The notes: generated by a model not told the origin, from the letters alone. A DNA stretch of 64,000 bases from a beta proteobacterium L13 (GCA_000335715.1 AMYZ01000002.1:186001-250000), one strand, 5' to 3'. Shown: positions 31,074 through 41,824, numbered from the stretch's first letter. Translations and numbers: made by a program.

Positions 31074-32525
31074 TTACAGAGCCGGCGCTTTGCTGTGCCA
31101 GTCGGTGACCTGCTGGAACTGGTGCGCCACGTTCAGCATTTTGGCTTCGCCAAAGTAGTTGCCGATGATCTGCAGGCCTACCGGGCGGCCGTTGTCGGCA
31201 AAACCGGCCGGCACGCTCATGGCCGGCAAGCCAGCCAGGTTGACCGACAGCGTGTAGATATCGGACAGGTACATCTGCACCGGGTCGCCGGATTTTTCGC
31301 CCAGATTGAACGCGGCGGTCGGCGCCACCGGGCCCAGGATCACGTCGCAGCCGGCAAAGGCGGCAGCAAAATCATTGGCGATCAGGCGGCGGATTTTTTG
31401 TGCCTTGATGTAGTAGGCGTCGTAGTAGCCGTGGCTCAGTACGTAGGTACCCACCATGATGCGGCGCTTCACTTCGCTGCCAAAACCCTCGGCACGCGAC
31501 TTCTCGTACATTTCCACCAGGTCTTTGTACTCGTCGGCGCGGTGGCCGTAGCGCACGCCATCAAAGCGCGACAGGTTGGCCGACGCCTCTGCCGGGGCAA
31601 TCACGTAATAGGCCGGAATGGACAGCTGGGTGTTGGGCAGGCTCACTTCCACCACCTCGGCACCCAGCTTTTTCAGCTCGGCCACGGCGTTGTCGATGAT
31701 GCGGCCAACGTCGGCCGCCAGGCCGTCGGCAAAGTATTCGCGCGGCAGGCCCACACGCAGGCCGGCCAGCGGCTGCGCCAGGTCGCGGGTGTAGTCTTCG
31801 CGGGCACGCTCCAGGCTGGTGGAGTCGCGCTCGTCAAAACCGGCCATCACGTTCAGCATCAGCGCGCAGTCTTCGGCAGTCTGCGCCATCACGCCACCCT
31901 GATCCAGCGAGCTGGCGTAGGCCACCATGCCAAAACGCGATACCACGCCGTAAGTCGGCTTGATGCCGGTCACGCCGCAGTGGCTGGCCGGCTGGCGGAT
32001 GGAACCGCCGGTATCAGTAGCGGTGGCTACCGGCGCCAGACGGGCGGCCACGGCAGCAGCAGAACCACCGGACGAGCCGCCCGGAATGGCGTTCACATCC
32101 CACGGGTTTTTCACGGCGCCGTAGAAGCTGTTCTCGTTGGAAGAGCCCATGGCGAACTCGTCCATATTGGCGCGCCCCAGCGTCACCAGGCCGGCGGCCT
32201 GACACTGTTCGATCACGTGCGCGTTGTACGGCGAGATGAAGTTATCCAGCATTCTCGAGCCGCAGCTGGTCTTCCAGCCTTGCTGGCAGAAGATGTCCTT
32301 GTGCGCGATCGGCACACCGGTCAGCAGGCCGGCCTGGCCGGCAGCGCGGCGCGCGTCGGCAGCCAGCGCTTCGGCCAGGGTTTTTTCACGGTCTACGGTG
32401 ATGAAGGCATTCAGCGCCGGGTTCAGCGCCTCGATGCGGTCCAGATAGGCAGTGGCCAGCTCGACGGCAGAAACCTGCCCGGCTGTCAGCTGCTGCGATA
32501 ATTGTTTGAGCGTGGCGTTAATCAT
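31074..32525 (-). CDS. gatA: Asp-tRNA(Asn)/Glu-tRNA(Gln) amidotransferase subunit A
   Basis: Amidase-signature subunit that releases ammonia from glutamine. The catalytic Lys-Ser-Ser set is visible: the lysine in PIAHKDIF, and the serines in [16 protein letters not shown] and [13 protein letters not shown]. The ATG at 32525 ([13 protein letters not shown]) is preferred to an upstream in-frame start. About 483 aa. It is 148 bases upstream of gatB, an unusually wide gap within this operon. Confidence 0.97.
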   Translation of the reverse strand: MINATLKQLSQQLTAGQVSAVELATAYLDRIEALNPALNAFITVDREKTLAEALAADARRAAGQAGLLTGVPIAHKDIFCQQGWKTSCGSRMLDNFISPYNAHVIEQCQAAGLVTLGRANMDEFAMGSSNENSFYGAVKNPWDVNAIPGGSSGGSAAAVAARLAPVATATDTGGSIRQPASHCGVTGIKPTYGVVSRFGMVAYASSLDQGGVMAQTAEDCALMLNVMAGFDERDSTSLERAREDYTRDLAQPLAGLRVGLPREYFADGLAADVGRIIDNAVAELKKLGAEVVEVSLPNTQLSIPAYYVIAPAEASANLSRFDGVRYGHRADEYKDLVEMYEKSRAEGFGSEVKRRIMVGTYVLSHGYYDAYYIKAQKIRRLIANDFAAAFAGCDVILGPVAPTAAFNLGEKSGDPVQMYLSDIYTLSVNLAGLPAMSVPAGFADNGRPVGLQIIGNYFGEAKMLNVAHQFQQVTDWHSKAPAL

Positions 32526-32570
32526 CTTGTCTTGATGTCCGTCCAGAATGGCCACCCGTTGCGGGTAGCT

Positions 32571-32588
32571 GCGGCCAACGTTGGCCGC
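32571..32588. repeat. Perfect 18-bp palindrome of two uptake-like cores between gatC and gatA
   Basis: GCGGCCAAC and GTTGGCCGC abut exactly at 32579/32580, one base before the gatC stop codon. It is the second back-to-back pair of the dispersed motif in this window. Confidence 0.85.
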
Positions 32589-32589
32589 G

Positions 32590-32877
32590 TTATTCGATGA
32601 CCTTGGGAACCAGGAACAGGCCTTTTTCCACCTGCGGTGCCACCGCCTGGCAGGCGTCGCGGCGGTTGGGTTCGGTCACCGCGTCCTCGCGCAGGCGCAG
32701 GGAAACATCCTGCGGGTGCGCCATCGGTTCGATACCGTCGGTATTCACTGCCTGCATCTGTTCGATAAGGCCAAGAATATTATTGAGCTGGCTGCCGACT
32801 GCCTCGATTTCGGCGTCGGTCACGGCGATGCGGGAGAGTCGCGCAATTCGCGCAACATCCTGATGGGTCAGCGACAT
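32590..32877 (-). CDS. gatC: Asp-tRNA(Asn)/Glu-tRNA(Gln) amidotransferase subunit C
   Basis: Small subunit (95 aa) that wraps around and stabilises GatA and GatB. It starts [21 protein letters not shown] and has the [25 protein letters not shown] motif typical of GatC. First gene of gatCAB, divergent from mreB across a 214-base intergenic region. Confidence 0.97.
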   Translation of the reverse strand: MSLTHQDVARIARLSRIAVTDAEIEAVGSQLNNILGLIEQMQAVNTDGIEPMAHPQDVSLRLREDAVTEPNRRDACQAVAPQVEKGLFLVPKVIE

Positions 32878-32917
32878 GGCGTCCTCGTCAAAACCTTTAA
32901 TAATTCAAGCGTTGTAG

Positions 32918-34135
<1,218 letters not shown>

Positions 34136-34183
34136 TTCACCGCTTCTTCAGGCGCCATCCTGCAAGGGGTGGCGCACGGCTGC

Positions 34184-35089
34184 ATGAACTTCGCCAATAC
34201 CCCCAGATTTTCCAACCAGGGCCTGCGCCCCGGCTCGCAGTTGCTGCTGTGCACGCTTACCTCGCTGGCCTTGCTGGTGGGAGACAGCCAGTTCGGCCTG
34301 ATGGATCGCACCCGTGACGCCCTGTCGGTGGTGCTGTACCCGATACAGCGTGCGGTGAACATGCCCATGGCGGCCGCGGCGCATATTGGCGAATTTTTCA
34401 TTACCCAGACGGCACTGAAGCAGGAAAACGCCGAGCTGCGCAGCCGCGAGCTGGCGCAGTCTGCCAGGCTGGCGCGGCTGACTTCGCTAGAACAGGAAGT
34501 GCAGCAGCTTAAGGCGTTGAATGGCCTGCGTACCAACAACCTGCAGGCCGGGCAGCTGGGCGAAGTGCTGTATACCGCGCGCGACCCGTTCTCTTACAAA
34601 ATCATCATCGACAAAGGCCTGGACGCCAAGTTGGCCGCAGGCCTGCCGGTGGTGGACGAACGTGGCCTGCTGGGCCAGGTTACCCGTGTGCAACCGCTCA
34701 CCGCAGAAGTCACGCTGATCATCGACAAGAACCAGATGGTGCCGGTAGTCAACCAGCGCACCGGCCAGCGCTCGCTGCTGTACGGCTATGGCGGCGGGGT
34801 GGAAGTGCGCTACCTGCCCGCTGCCGCCGACATCCAGCCGGGCGACCTGCTGGTGACATCGGGCATTGACGGTTTGTACAGCGAAGGCATCCCCGTGGCC
34901 CGTGTTACCCGGGTAGACCGCCCGGCCGGCGCCTCGTTTGCCCGCGTGCTGTGCCAGAGCATTGCCGGTGTGCAGTCCAGCCGTTACGTACTGGTACTGC
35001 CACCACGCGCCGCTATGCCACCGCGCCCGGCACCTGCGCCGCAGCCCGCCAAGCCTAAAAAGAAAAAAGATACCGAGGATGAAGGCTGA
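34184..35089 (+). CDS. mreC: Rod-shape-determining protein MreC
   Basis: Bitopic elongasome protein. A short cytoplasmic N-terminus, one membrane span (QLLLCTLTSLALLVG), a periplasmic coiled coil (QENAELRSRELAQSARLARLTSLEQEVQQL), then the beta-barrel domain (AARDPFSYKIIID-like segment, GLLGQVTRV, LLVTSGIDGLYSEGIPV). The tail is Pro/Ala/Lys-rich. Start placed at ATG 34184; a GTG at 34169 is in frame but overlaps the AAGGGG ribosome site. 301 aa. Confidence 0.94.
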   Translation: MNFANTPRFSNQGLRPGSQLLLCTLTSLALLVGDSQFGLMDRTRDALSVVLYPIQRAVNMPMAAAAHIGEFFITQTALKQENAELRSRELAQSARLARLTSLEQEVQQLKALNGLRTNNLQAGQLGEVLYTARDPFSYKIIIDKGLDAKLAAGLPVVDERGLLGQVTRVQPLTAEVTLIIDKNQMVPVVNQRTGQRSLLYGYGGGVEVRYLPAAADIQPGDLLVTSGIDGLYSEGIPVARVTRVDRPAGASFARVLCQSIAGVQSSRYVLVLPPRAAMPPRPAPAPQPAKPKKKKDTEDEG

Positions 35090-35092
35090 TTC

Positions 35093-35596
35093 ATGAGCTA
35101 CGACCGCCCGCAAGAGCTGCTCAAGCCGGTGAAGCGCCGCTTCATCACCCTGACCTTCGCCCTGGCACTGATGATGGAGCTGTTACCGCTACCGGTAGGC
35201 TCTACCCGCTGGCTGCCGGATTTCGTCGGCCTGCTTATCTTGTACTGGGCCATCAACCAGCCGCGCCGCATCGGCATCGGCATGGGTTTCCTGATTGGCC
35301 TGATTGTGGATGTCAGCACCAATAGCCTGTTTGGCCAGCACGCGCTGGCCTACTCGGTGACGACCTATCTGGTGATGCTGCGCCAGCGCCAGCTGGTGAT
35401 GTTCAACCTGGGCCAGCAAGCACTGGTAGTGCTGACGCTGATGCTGGCCAACCAGCTGATCATGGCGCTGATTCGCCTGGCACTGGGCTCGGCCTTTGTC
35501 GGTGCCGGCTACTTCCTGCCCCCGCTGATGGGGGCACTGCTGTGGCCGCTGCTCACCAAGCTGCTGCTGCTGCCTTACCGTCACCACACCCTCTAA
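35093..35596 (+). CDS. mreD: Rod-shape-determining protein MreD
   Basis: Small polytopic inner-membrane partner of MreC (167 aa). About five hydrophobic segments, with LPDFVGLLILYWAINQPRRIGIGMGFLIGLIVDVSTNSLFG covering the conserved MreD core (kept here as two parts: LPDFVGLLILYW and GLIVDV). It starts three bases after mreC. Confidence 0.94.
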   Translation: MSYDRPQELLKPVKRRFITLTFALALMMELLPLPVGSTRWLPDFVGLLILYWAINQPRRIGIGMGFLIGLIVDVSTNSLFGQHALAYSVTTYLVMLRQRQLVMFNLGQQALVVLTLMLANQLIMALIRLALGSAFVGAGYFLPPLMGALLWPLLTKLLLLPYRHHTL

Positions 35597-35598
35597 GC

Positions 35599-37551
35599 AT
35601 GCACCGCCCTACCCGACTGAAAGACGCACAGGCCGAAGAAAGCCAGTTCCAGCTGCGCCTGGTCATTGCTTACGGCTTCATGGTGCTGATGCTGCTTACC
35701 CTTGCCGCCCGCTTCATCTGGCTGCAGGTCATGCAGTACGAGCACTTTGCCACGCTGGCGCAAAACAACAGCATTTCGCTGGTGCCGGTACAGCCTAACC
35801 GCGGCCTGATCATGGACCGCAACGGCGTGGTACTGGCACAAAACCATGCTGCCTATACGCTGGAAATCACCCCGGCCAAAATGGACGACATGGAAGCCAC
35901 CATCAAGGCCCTGGGCGGCCTGGTGGAGATCACGCCGCGCGATGACCGCCGTTTCCGCAAATTTCTTGCCGAAAGCAAGGAGTTCGAGCCGGTACCGCTC
36001 AAACTGAAGCTCTCCGAAGAAGAAGCGGCCCGCATTGCGGCCAACGCCTGGCGCTTTCCCGGCGTAGAAGTCAAAGCCAGGCTGTTTCGCGATTACCCAT
36101 ACAAAGAGCTCACCAGCCATGTGCTGGGTTATATCGGCCGCATCAACCAGCGCGACCAGCAAAAACTGGAAGAAGACGACAAGCTGGCCAACTACCGTGG
36201 CGCCACCCATATCGGCAAGCTGGGGCTGGAGGCGGTGTACGAGGCCGAACTGCACGGCACCAACGGCTTTGAAGAAGTGGAAACCGACGCCGGAGGCCGT
36301 GCCGTACGCAGCCTGCGCCGCACACCGCCCATCCACGGCAACAACCTGAAGCTGGCACTGGATATCCGCCTGCAAGAAGTGGCCGACAAGCTGTTTGGCC
36401 AGCGCCGTGGCGCACTGGTGGCCATCGACCCGCAAACCGGTGGCGTGCTGGCCTTTGTATCCAAACCCGGCTTCGACCCCAATCTGTTTATCGATGGTAT
36501 CGACAGCGCCACCTGGAAGAGCCTGAACGAAGACTGGCAAAAACCGCTGGTCAACCGTGCCGTGCGCGGTTTGTACCCGCCCGGCTCCACCTTCAAGCCC
36601 TTCATGGCCATGGCAGCGCTGCAGTCTGGCGCCATCGGCCCCTACGATCTGCGCCCGGCGCCGGGCTACTTTACCCTGCCAGGCTCCAGCCACCAGTTCC
36701 GCGACTCCAACCCGCGCGGCAACGGCATGGTCAATATCGGCAAGGCTATCGCGGTATCCAGTGACACCTTCTTTTACCGCGTGGCCTGGGATATGGGCAT
36801 AGACCGCATCCACCCGCTGGTGGGGCAGTTTGGCCTGGGGCAGAAAACCGGCATTGACCTGGATGGCGAAGCCAGCGGCGTGCTGCCCTCGAAAGAATGG
36901 AAAGAAAAACGTTTTGCCCGCTTCAAACCCGAGGTGCGTCGCTGGTACCCCGCCGACGTGGTGAGTGTAGGCATCGGCCAGGGCTTTAACGCCTATACCC
37001 CGCTGCAAATGGCCAACGCCACCGCCATCCTGGCGGCCGACGGCAAGGTGTTCAAGCCGCACCTGGTACAAGAAATCACCCAGGCCGGCAACGGCAAGGT
37101 AAGGCTGGTAGAGCCGCGCCCGGTACGCACCCTGGCCTTCCGCCCTGAGCTGTACGGGCATGTGAAAGACGGCATGGTCGCGGTGATGCGCCCTGGAGGT
37201 ACCGCCGCCAGGTTGGCCGCAGGGCTGACCTACACCATGGCCGGCAAAACCGGTACCGCCCAGGTGGTACAAATCAAACAGGGCGCCAAGTACAACGCTG
37301 CAGCACTGGCCGAACAATACCGCGACCACTCGTGGTTCATCGCCTTCGCACCGGTAGAAGCGCCGCGCATTGCCATTGCCGTGATTGTGGAAAACGCCGG
37401 TTTCGGTGCCGCCAGCGCCGCGCCGATTGCCCGTGCGGTCAGCGACTTTGCCCTCACCGGCAAAGTACCGGCCGAGCTGCAAGGCAAACTGATTACCATG
37501 CCGCAGCCGGCACAGGCAGGAGACAAGCAAGATGCAAGCGCCGCTCGCTAA
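35599..37551 (+). CDS. mrdA: Elongation transpeptidase PBP2
   Basis: Class B penicillin-binding protein that crosslinks lateral wall with RodA. An N-terminal membrane anchor (AYGFMVLMLLTLAARFIWL), the pedestal region beginning NRGLIMDRNGVVLA, and the transpeptidase motifs SxxK in PPGSTFKPF, SSD in AVSSDTFF, and KTGT in AGKTGTAQV. 650 aa. The ATG at 35599 comes two bases after the mreD stop and fits the family start. Confidence 0.97.
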   Translation: MHRPTRLKDAQAEESQFQLRLVIAYGFMVLMLLTLAARFIWLQVMQYEHFATLAQNNSISLVPVQPNRGLIMDRNGVVLAQNHAAYTLEITPAKMDDMEATIKALGGLVEITPRDDRRFRKFLAESKEFEPVPLKLKLSEEEAARIAANAWRFPGVEVKARLFRDYPYKELTSHVLGYIGRINQRDQQKLEEDDKLANYRGATHIGKLGLEAVYEAELHGTNGFEEVETDAGGRAVRSLRRTPPIHGNNLKLALDIRLQEVADKLFGQRRGALVAIDPQTGGVLAFVSKPGFDPNLFIDGIDSATWKSLNEDWQKPLVNRAVRGLYPPGSTFKPFMAMAALQSGAIGPYDLRPAPGYFTLPGSSHQFRDSNPRGNGMVNIGKAIAVSSDTFFYRVAWDMGIDRIHPLVGQFGLGQKTGIDLDGEASGVLPSKEWKEKRFARFKPEVRRWYPADVVSVGIGQGFNAYTPLQMANATAILAADGKVFKPHLVQEITQAGNGKVRLVEPRPVRTLAFRPELYGHVKDGMVAVMRPGGTAARLAAGLTYTMAGKTGTAQVVQIKQGAKYNAAALAEQYRDHSWFIAFAPVEAPRIAIAVIVENAGFGAASAAPIARAVSDFALTGKVPAELQGKLITMPQPAQAGDKQDASAAR

Positions 37552-38626
37552 ACGAATCTGGGATGCCATTGCCGCCCCGTTTGACGGCTGGCTGATGGTG
37601 TTTCTGGCCGGCATTTTCGTGATGAGCATGCTGGTGCTGTTCTCAGCGTCCAACCAGAGCTGGCACAAGATAGACAACAAGCTGATCTACACGGTGATGG
37701 CACTGGCCATCATGTGGGTGATGGCCAACGCCCGGCCACAAACGGTGATGAACTTTGCCCCGCCGTTGTACGCCGCCGGCGTGCTGATGCTGGTAGGGGT
37801 GGAGCTGTTCGGCATCACCGTCAACGGCTCTACCCGCTGGCTGAACCTGGGCATTGTGCGCATCCAGCCATCCGAGATCATGAAAACCGCGCTGCCGATG
37901 ATGGTGGCGTGGTACTTCCAGAAGTACGAAAGCACCCTCAACTGGCGCCACTACCTGTTTGCCGTGCTGCTGATCGTGATTCCCGGTGTACTGGTACTGA
38001 AACAGCCCGACCTGGGCACCGCCACCCTGATCATGGGCGCCGGTTTCTTCGTGCTGTTCTTTGCCGGGCTGTCGTGGAAGATCATCATCGGCGGCCTGGT
38101 GGCTTTTCTGGCCAGCCTGCCGGTGGTATGGAACATGATGCACGACTACCAGCGCCGCCGCGTGCTGACGCTGATCGACCCGATGCAGGACCCGCTGGGC
38201 GACGGCTACCACATTATCCAGTCCATGATCGCCATCGGCTCCGGCGGCCCGTGGGGTAAAGGCTGGCTGAACGGTAGCCAGACGCATCTGGACTACATCC
38301 CCGAGCGCACCACCGACTTCATCTTTGCCGTGTATTCCGAAGAATTCGGCCTGGCCGGCAACCTGCTGCTACTGGCGCTGTATCTGGGGGTGATTACCCG
38401 CGGCATGCTGATTACGGCCCGTGCCCAGACGCTGTACGGCCGCCTGCTGGCCGGTGCCATCACGCTGTCGTTCTTCGTCTACGTGTTCGTCAACATGGGC
38501 ATGGTGGCCGGCATTCTGCCGGTGGTGGGCGTACCGCTGCCGTTCATGTCCTACGGCGGTACCGCCACGGTATCGCTGGCGGTGGCGCTGGGCATGCTGA
38601 TGAGCATCGGCAATACCAAGCGCTAG
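37532..38626 (+). CDS. rodA: Lateral-wall peptidoglycan polymerase RodA
   Basis: SEDS glycosyltransferase that works with PBP2 and MreBCD. It shows GSTRWLNLGIVRIQPSEIMKTALP, KQPDLGTATLIMGAG, the catalytic-loop region, FIFAVYSEEFGLAGN and LPFMSYGGTATVSL. 364 aa. The start overlaps mrdA by 20 bases. End of the elongation operon; the next gene converges on it 11 bases away. Confidence 0.96.
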   Translation: MQAPLAKRIWDAIAAPFDGWLMVFLAGIFVMSMLVLFSASNQSWHKIDNKLIYTVMALAIMWVMANARPQTVMNFAPPLYAAGVLMLVGVELFGITVNGSTRWLNLGIVRIQPSEIMKTALPMMVAWYFQKYESTLNWRHYLFAVLLIVIPGVLVLKQPDLGTATLIMGAGFFVLFFAGLSWKIIIGGLVAFLASLPVVWNMMHDYQRRRVLTLIDPMQDPLGDGYHIIQSMIAIGSGGPWGKGWLNGSQTHLDYIPERTTDFIFAVYSEEFGLAGNLLLLALYLGVITRGMLITARAQTLYGRLLAGAITLSFFVYVFVNMGMVAGILPVVGVPLPFMSYGGTATVSLAVALGMLMSIGNTKR

Positions 38627-38637
38627 CCCGCCCGCAC

Positions 38638-39444
38638 TCAATAGCGCCGCGGCTGGGTGCCGGCAATCTCCTCGATACGCCAGCCCTCGCCGCGGCCCTC
38701 CACAAAGTGGATGATCGAATCGACCGACACGGTACGGATACGGTTGCCGAAACGCAGCGCATCCGGGTGATCGTCAAACGCGATATTGGCCTTGAACATG
38801 CGCCCGCCCAGGCGCGTGAGCGGGCCCAGATCCAGCTCGGTGGGCTGGTAGCCCTGCTGCTGCAGCCAGGCTTGCGACTGCTCACGGGTATACAGCTGGC
38901 GGCCATCGGCCATGGCGGCTGCCATGTTTTCCAGCACCCAGGTATTGGAGTTCTGGTAACGCGTATTAAACGGGTAAGCCACCATGCTGTAGCGGGCGCT
39001 GAACAGTGTATGCAGCAGTGGGCCATCCTGCAGCCTGGCATGCAGCCTGGCGGCGACCGCCGGCGGCGGCACCACGGCAACGGCATCGTAAGAGAACATG
39101 TCGTCCAGGAAAAAATTACCCAGCCCCTCGTACCACAAATCCGACTCCGCCGAACCGCAACGGTTCAGCAGATGGGCCACGCGCCAGCGGCCATCCGGCT
39201 GCCGGTAGACCAGGCCTGCGTGGGTATAGCGCAGACCGTACTTGCCCAGATCCTGCCCCATGCGCCCCAGCACTACCACCGGGCTAGCGATTTCGTTCAG
39301 CCGCTGCTGTACCTTGGCGGCCGTGCCCAGCGCCAGGCGGTAGGTTTCTACTGTCAGCATCTTCTCGCTACAGCCCTGCCCGGCCACCGCGAGTGCCGGC
39401 AGGCATGACAGCAGTAGCGGCCACCGCCAGTCAGGACGGAACAC
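38638..39444 (-). CDS. DUF2145 family exported protein
   Basis: 268 aa with a signal peptide (WPLLLSCLPALAVA). The LRYTHAGLVYR, WYEGLGNFFLDD, and YPFNTRYQNSNTWVLEN segments are the conserved parts of DUF2145. The YTHAG histidine and the RYQN asparagine are placed like a papain-type or NlpC-type active site, but that is a guess, and the position often occupied by cysteine in YQNCN is serine here. It overlaps the stop of the upstream gene by 14 bases, so the two form a coupled pair. Function unknown. Confidence 0.8.
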   Translation of the reverse strand: MFRPDWRWPLLLSCLPALAVAGQGCSEKMLTVETYRLALGTAAKVQQRLNEIASPVVVLGRMGQDLGKYGLRYTHAGLVYRQPDGRWRVAHLLNRCGSAESDLWYEGLGNFFLDDMFSYDAVAVVPPPAVAARLHARLQDGPLLHTLFSARYSMVAYPFNTRYQNSNTWVLENMAAAMADGRQLYTREQSQAWLQQQGYQPTELDLGPLTRLGGRMFKANIAFDDHPDALRFGNRIRTVSVDSIIHFVEGRGEGWRIEEIAGTQPRRY

Positions 39445-39880
39445 GACTATGCTCCAGCAGCGCCTTGCCCACGGTGTCCGGGATAAACGCCAGCACCTTG
39501 CCGGACAACACCAGCAGGCGGCCCCCCGTTACTGCGCTCACTTGCAGCGTCTGCCCCACTGCAGCACCCGAAGCGCGGAAAGCCCCGCTGCTCATTTCCA
39601 GCGACCACTTGGCCCCCTGGCTAACCGACTCCAGCATGAGCTTGACGTTATCGGCGCTGCCTTCTGCCACACCGGTAATAACCAGGCCCGAGCCCATGAG
39701 CGGCGCCAGCATCATCTCACCGTTGCCTTCGGCGCTACCTCCCACACTGATGACAGGCGACAGCACGATGGATAGCGTACCCACTACAATTTGGTCCGAA
39801 GGGGTCAGTCTCGACTCGGCATAAACCGGCTGGCCACCCAGCAGGGTGGCGCTCAGTAACAGTGCAGACAGCAATTTCAT
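39431..39880 (-). CDS. Exported protein of unknown function upstream of DUF2145
   Basis: 149 aa, not recognised. A clear signal peptide (MKLLSALLLSATLLGGQPVYA) precedes a small-residue-rich domain with repeated Gly/Ser/Val segments (VISVGGSAEGNGEMML; GSGLVITGVAEGSADNVKLMLES), suggesting a beta-rich periplasmic fold. It is first in a two-gene minus-strand unit with DUF2145, which it overlaps by 14 bases; a functional link between them is likely but unproven. Confidence 0.75.
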   Translation of the reverse strand: MKLLSALLLSATLLGGQPVYAESRLTPSDQIVVGTLSIVLSPVISVGGSAEGNGEMMLAPLMGSGLVITGVAEGSADNVKLMLESVSQGAKWSLEMSSGAFRASGAAVGQTLQVSAVTGGRLLVLSGKVLAFIPDTVGKALLEHSRVPS

Positions 39881-40080
39881 GATGCGCTTTCAGATGGCAA
39901 TGCCATATAGATTGCCAGTTTCGCGCGTACTTGCCAAATTACCGCAAGCCCCGCCAGCACGCTGCGGCCAACCTGGCCCCGCACGCCGCATTCTATACGT
40001 GGTGCTTTGGTCACAACGCGGTGGCTTGATATGGCCTTCATTCAAACGATCGTTGCAAAAACAACCCTGCCCTCCGCAAT

Positions 40081-40111
40081 ATAGAGCCACGACTCTAGAT
40101 AGAGCCATGAC
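40081..40111. repeat. Tandem 13-bp direct repeat upstream of the desaturase-family gene
   Basis: ATAGAGCCACGAC at 40081 and ATAGAGCCATGAC at 40099 (12 of 13 identical) have an 18-bp period; the first also forms TAGAG...CTCTA dyad symmetry. The 275-base intergenic region (39881-40158) otherwise holds one uptake-like 10-mer at 39963. It could be an operator. Confidence 0.55.
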
Positions 40112-40158
40112 ACGGACCGCACCGCCACGACGGCGCGGCCATAACACGAGGAGGCATG

Positions 40159-40818
40159 ATGGATTTCAATATCGAGCTGCTGCTACTGGCGCTGGCACCC
40201 GTCTTTCTGGGCTGCGTGGCGTGGGAGGCATGGTACTGGGCCAGACGCGGGCGGGCCGACGTCTACAGCTGGCGCGACACGCTGTGCAACGCGGCGCTGG
40301 CCCTGCTGCACCAGGGCGCCGACAAATTGGCCTGGCTGGCGGTGATTCCGCTGTACCAGTACGTATACCAGCAGCACCGGCTGTTCGATCTGGGCCACAG
40401 CTGGGGCCATTTTGTGCTGCTGAACCTGGCGTTCCAGTTCTTCGTGCATACCCAGGCCGTACCCAAGCTGGGCTGGCTGGAGTACGTATTCAACACACCG
40501 TCCATCCACCGCAGCCACCACGCGCGCAACCCCTGCTACATCGACCGCAACTACGCTGGCGTGCTGGTGATCTGGGACCGCCTGTTCGGCAGCTACGTGG
40601 CCGAGCGCGACGACACACCGTGCGACTACGGCACCCTGAAGCCGGTCAACAGCTACAACCCGCTATGGGTCAGCGTGGTGGAATGGCACGACATGCTGCG
40701 CGAAACGTTGGCCGCACGCAGCTGGCGTCAGCGGCTGACACTGCTCTTTGGCTCGCCCGAAGCCGCCGAGCGTATTGCCGCGCAGCTAGCTCAAAACAGC
40801 CAGCGCCACACGCCGTAG
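40159..40818 (+). CDS. Sterol desaturase/fatty acid hydroxylase family protein with internal deletion
   Basis: About 219 aa, against 270-300 for intact relatives. The N-terminus (two hydrophobic segments, HRLFDLGHSW) and the C-terminal part (FQFFVHTQ, WLEYVFNTPSIHRSHHARNP, YIDRNYAGVLVIWDRLFGSY) match the family well. Between them, near 40400-40412, the roughly 75 residues that normally carry the first two di-iron histidine boxes (HxxxH and HxxHH) are missing in frame; only the last box, HRSHH, remains. The enzyme is therefore probably inactive, or the read has a collapsed segment. AGGAGG lies four bases before this ATG. The 3' end overlaps azlD, in convergent orientation, by 28 bases. Confidence 0.82.
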   Translation: MDFNIELLLLALAPVFLGCVAWEAWYWARRGRADVYSWRDTLCNAALALLHQGADKLAWLAVIPLYQYVYQQHRLFDLGHSWGHFVLLNLAFQFFVHTQAVPKLGWLEYVFNTPSIHRSHHARNPCYIDRNYAGVLVIWDRLFGSYVAERDDTPCDYGTLKPVNSYNPLWVSVVEWHDMLRETLAARSWRQRLTLLFGSPEAAERIAAQLAQNSQRHTP

Positions 40819-41111
40819 GCGACAAATCCCAGTACGATGGCCGGCAGCGTCTGCCGGCTGTAAAACGCCACCGCCCCTGCCACCAGCGTGCCCGGCAGAT
40901 AGGCGTTGGCCAGGCTCAGGTCGATATCGCCCTGCGGCGCCAGCGCCATCGGCACGATCAGCGCGGTCAGCACCGCCGCCGGCACGTAACGCAGCGCCCG
41001 CTGCAAGGCTGGCGGGAACGCCAGCTTGTGGCCGAATACCAGAAAACTCAGCCGGATGCCGTAGGTCACTACCACCATCCCCAGGATGGCCAACCACAGT
41101 GGCTGCGTCAT
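40791..41111 (-). CDS. azlD: Branched-chain amino acid exporter small subunit AzlD
   Basis: 106-aa membrane protein with four hydrophobic segments; [37 protein letters not shown] split as [10 protein letters not shown] and [14 protein letters not shown] is the AzlD pattern. It pairs with AzlC as a branched-chain amino-acid exporter (AzlCD/YgaZH type). The start overlaps the azlC stop (ATGA). Confidence 0.92.
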   Translation of the reverse strand: MTQPLWLAILGMVVVTYGIRLSFLVFGHKLAFPPALQRALRYVPAAVLTALIVPMALAPQGDIDLSLANAYLPGTLVAGAVAFYSRQTLPAIVLGFVAYGVWRWLF

Positions 41112-41824
41112 GTTTGCTCCTCCTGTGTAGCGCCTGCGGCCAAGCTTTCGGCCAACATCCCCGCCCCCACCCCGGCCAGTGCCGCCAGCATCAGCCCCAG
41201 CTTGTACGGCAGATGGCGTGCCAATAGCGCCACTACACCCGCGGCCACCGCGGCGGCCAGCACCGGGTACTGCCGCAGCTGCGGCGCCACGATGGCGGCA
41301 AACGTGGCCACCATGGCAAAGTCCAGCCCCAGGCTAGCCAGGCCCGGCACGCTTTGCCCCAGCAGCACACCGGCTATCGTCCACAGCTGCCAGTTCAGGT
41401 ACATCGCCAGCGACGAGCCCAGCCAGTACCACACCCCGCCCTGCGCTGCGCCGTGCTCGCGCAGACGGTGCTCCACCACGGCAAAGGTTTCATCGGTCAG
41501 CCAGAACGCCAGCGGCCAGCGCCAGCGCGCCGGCAAGTCGCGCGCATAGGGCAGCAGGCTGGCGCTGTACAGTGCGTGGCGCAGGTTCACCACGAAGGTG
41601 GTGAGCCAGATCACCGGCAGCGCCGCACCGCCACCAATCAAACTAACAGCAACAAACTGTGACGAGCCGGCAAACACCAGCGCCGATAGCGCCAGCACCG
41701 CCCAGGCGGGGATGCCGCTGGCAATGGCCAGCGTGCCGAAGATCACGCCAAACGGTGCCGCGCCCACCAGCATCGGCACCGTGTCGCGCACGCCCGCCAG
41801 CAAGGCGGTACGGGTAGGGTTCAT
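41108..41824 (-). CDS. azlC: Branched-chain amino acid exporter large subunit AzlC
   Basis: About 238 aa, polytopic. [34 protein letters not shown] and [11 protein letters not shown] are AzlC signatures. ATG at 41824 chosen; an in-frame GTG lies four codons earlier. The gene is flanked by an AraC regulator upstream, the usual arrangement for an exporter induced by amino acids. An uptake-like 10-mer sits 22 bases before the start. Confidence 0.93.
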   Translation of the reverse strand: MNPTRTALLAGVRDTVPMLVGAAPFGVIFGTLAIASGIPAWAVLALSALVFAGSSQFVAVSLIGGGAALPVIWLTTFVVNLRHALYSASLLPYARDLPARWRWPLAFWLTDETFAVVEHRLREHGAAQGGVWYWLGSSLAMYLNWQLWTIAGVLLGQSVPGLASLGLDFAMVATFAAIVAPQLRQYPVLAAAVAAGVVALLARHLPYKLGLMLAALAGVGAGMLAESLAAGATQEEQT

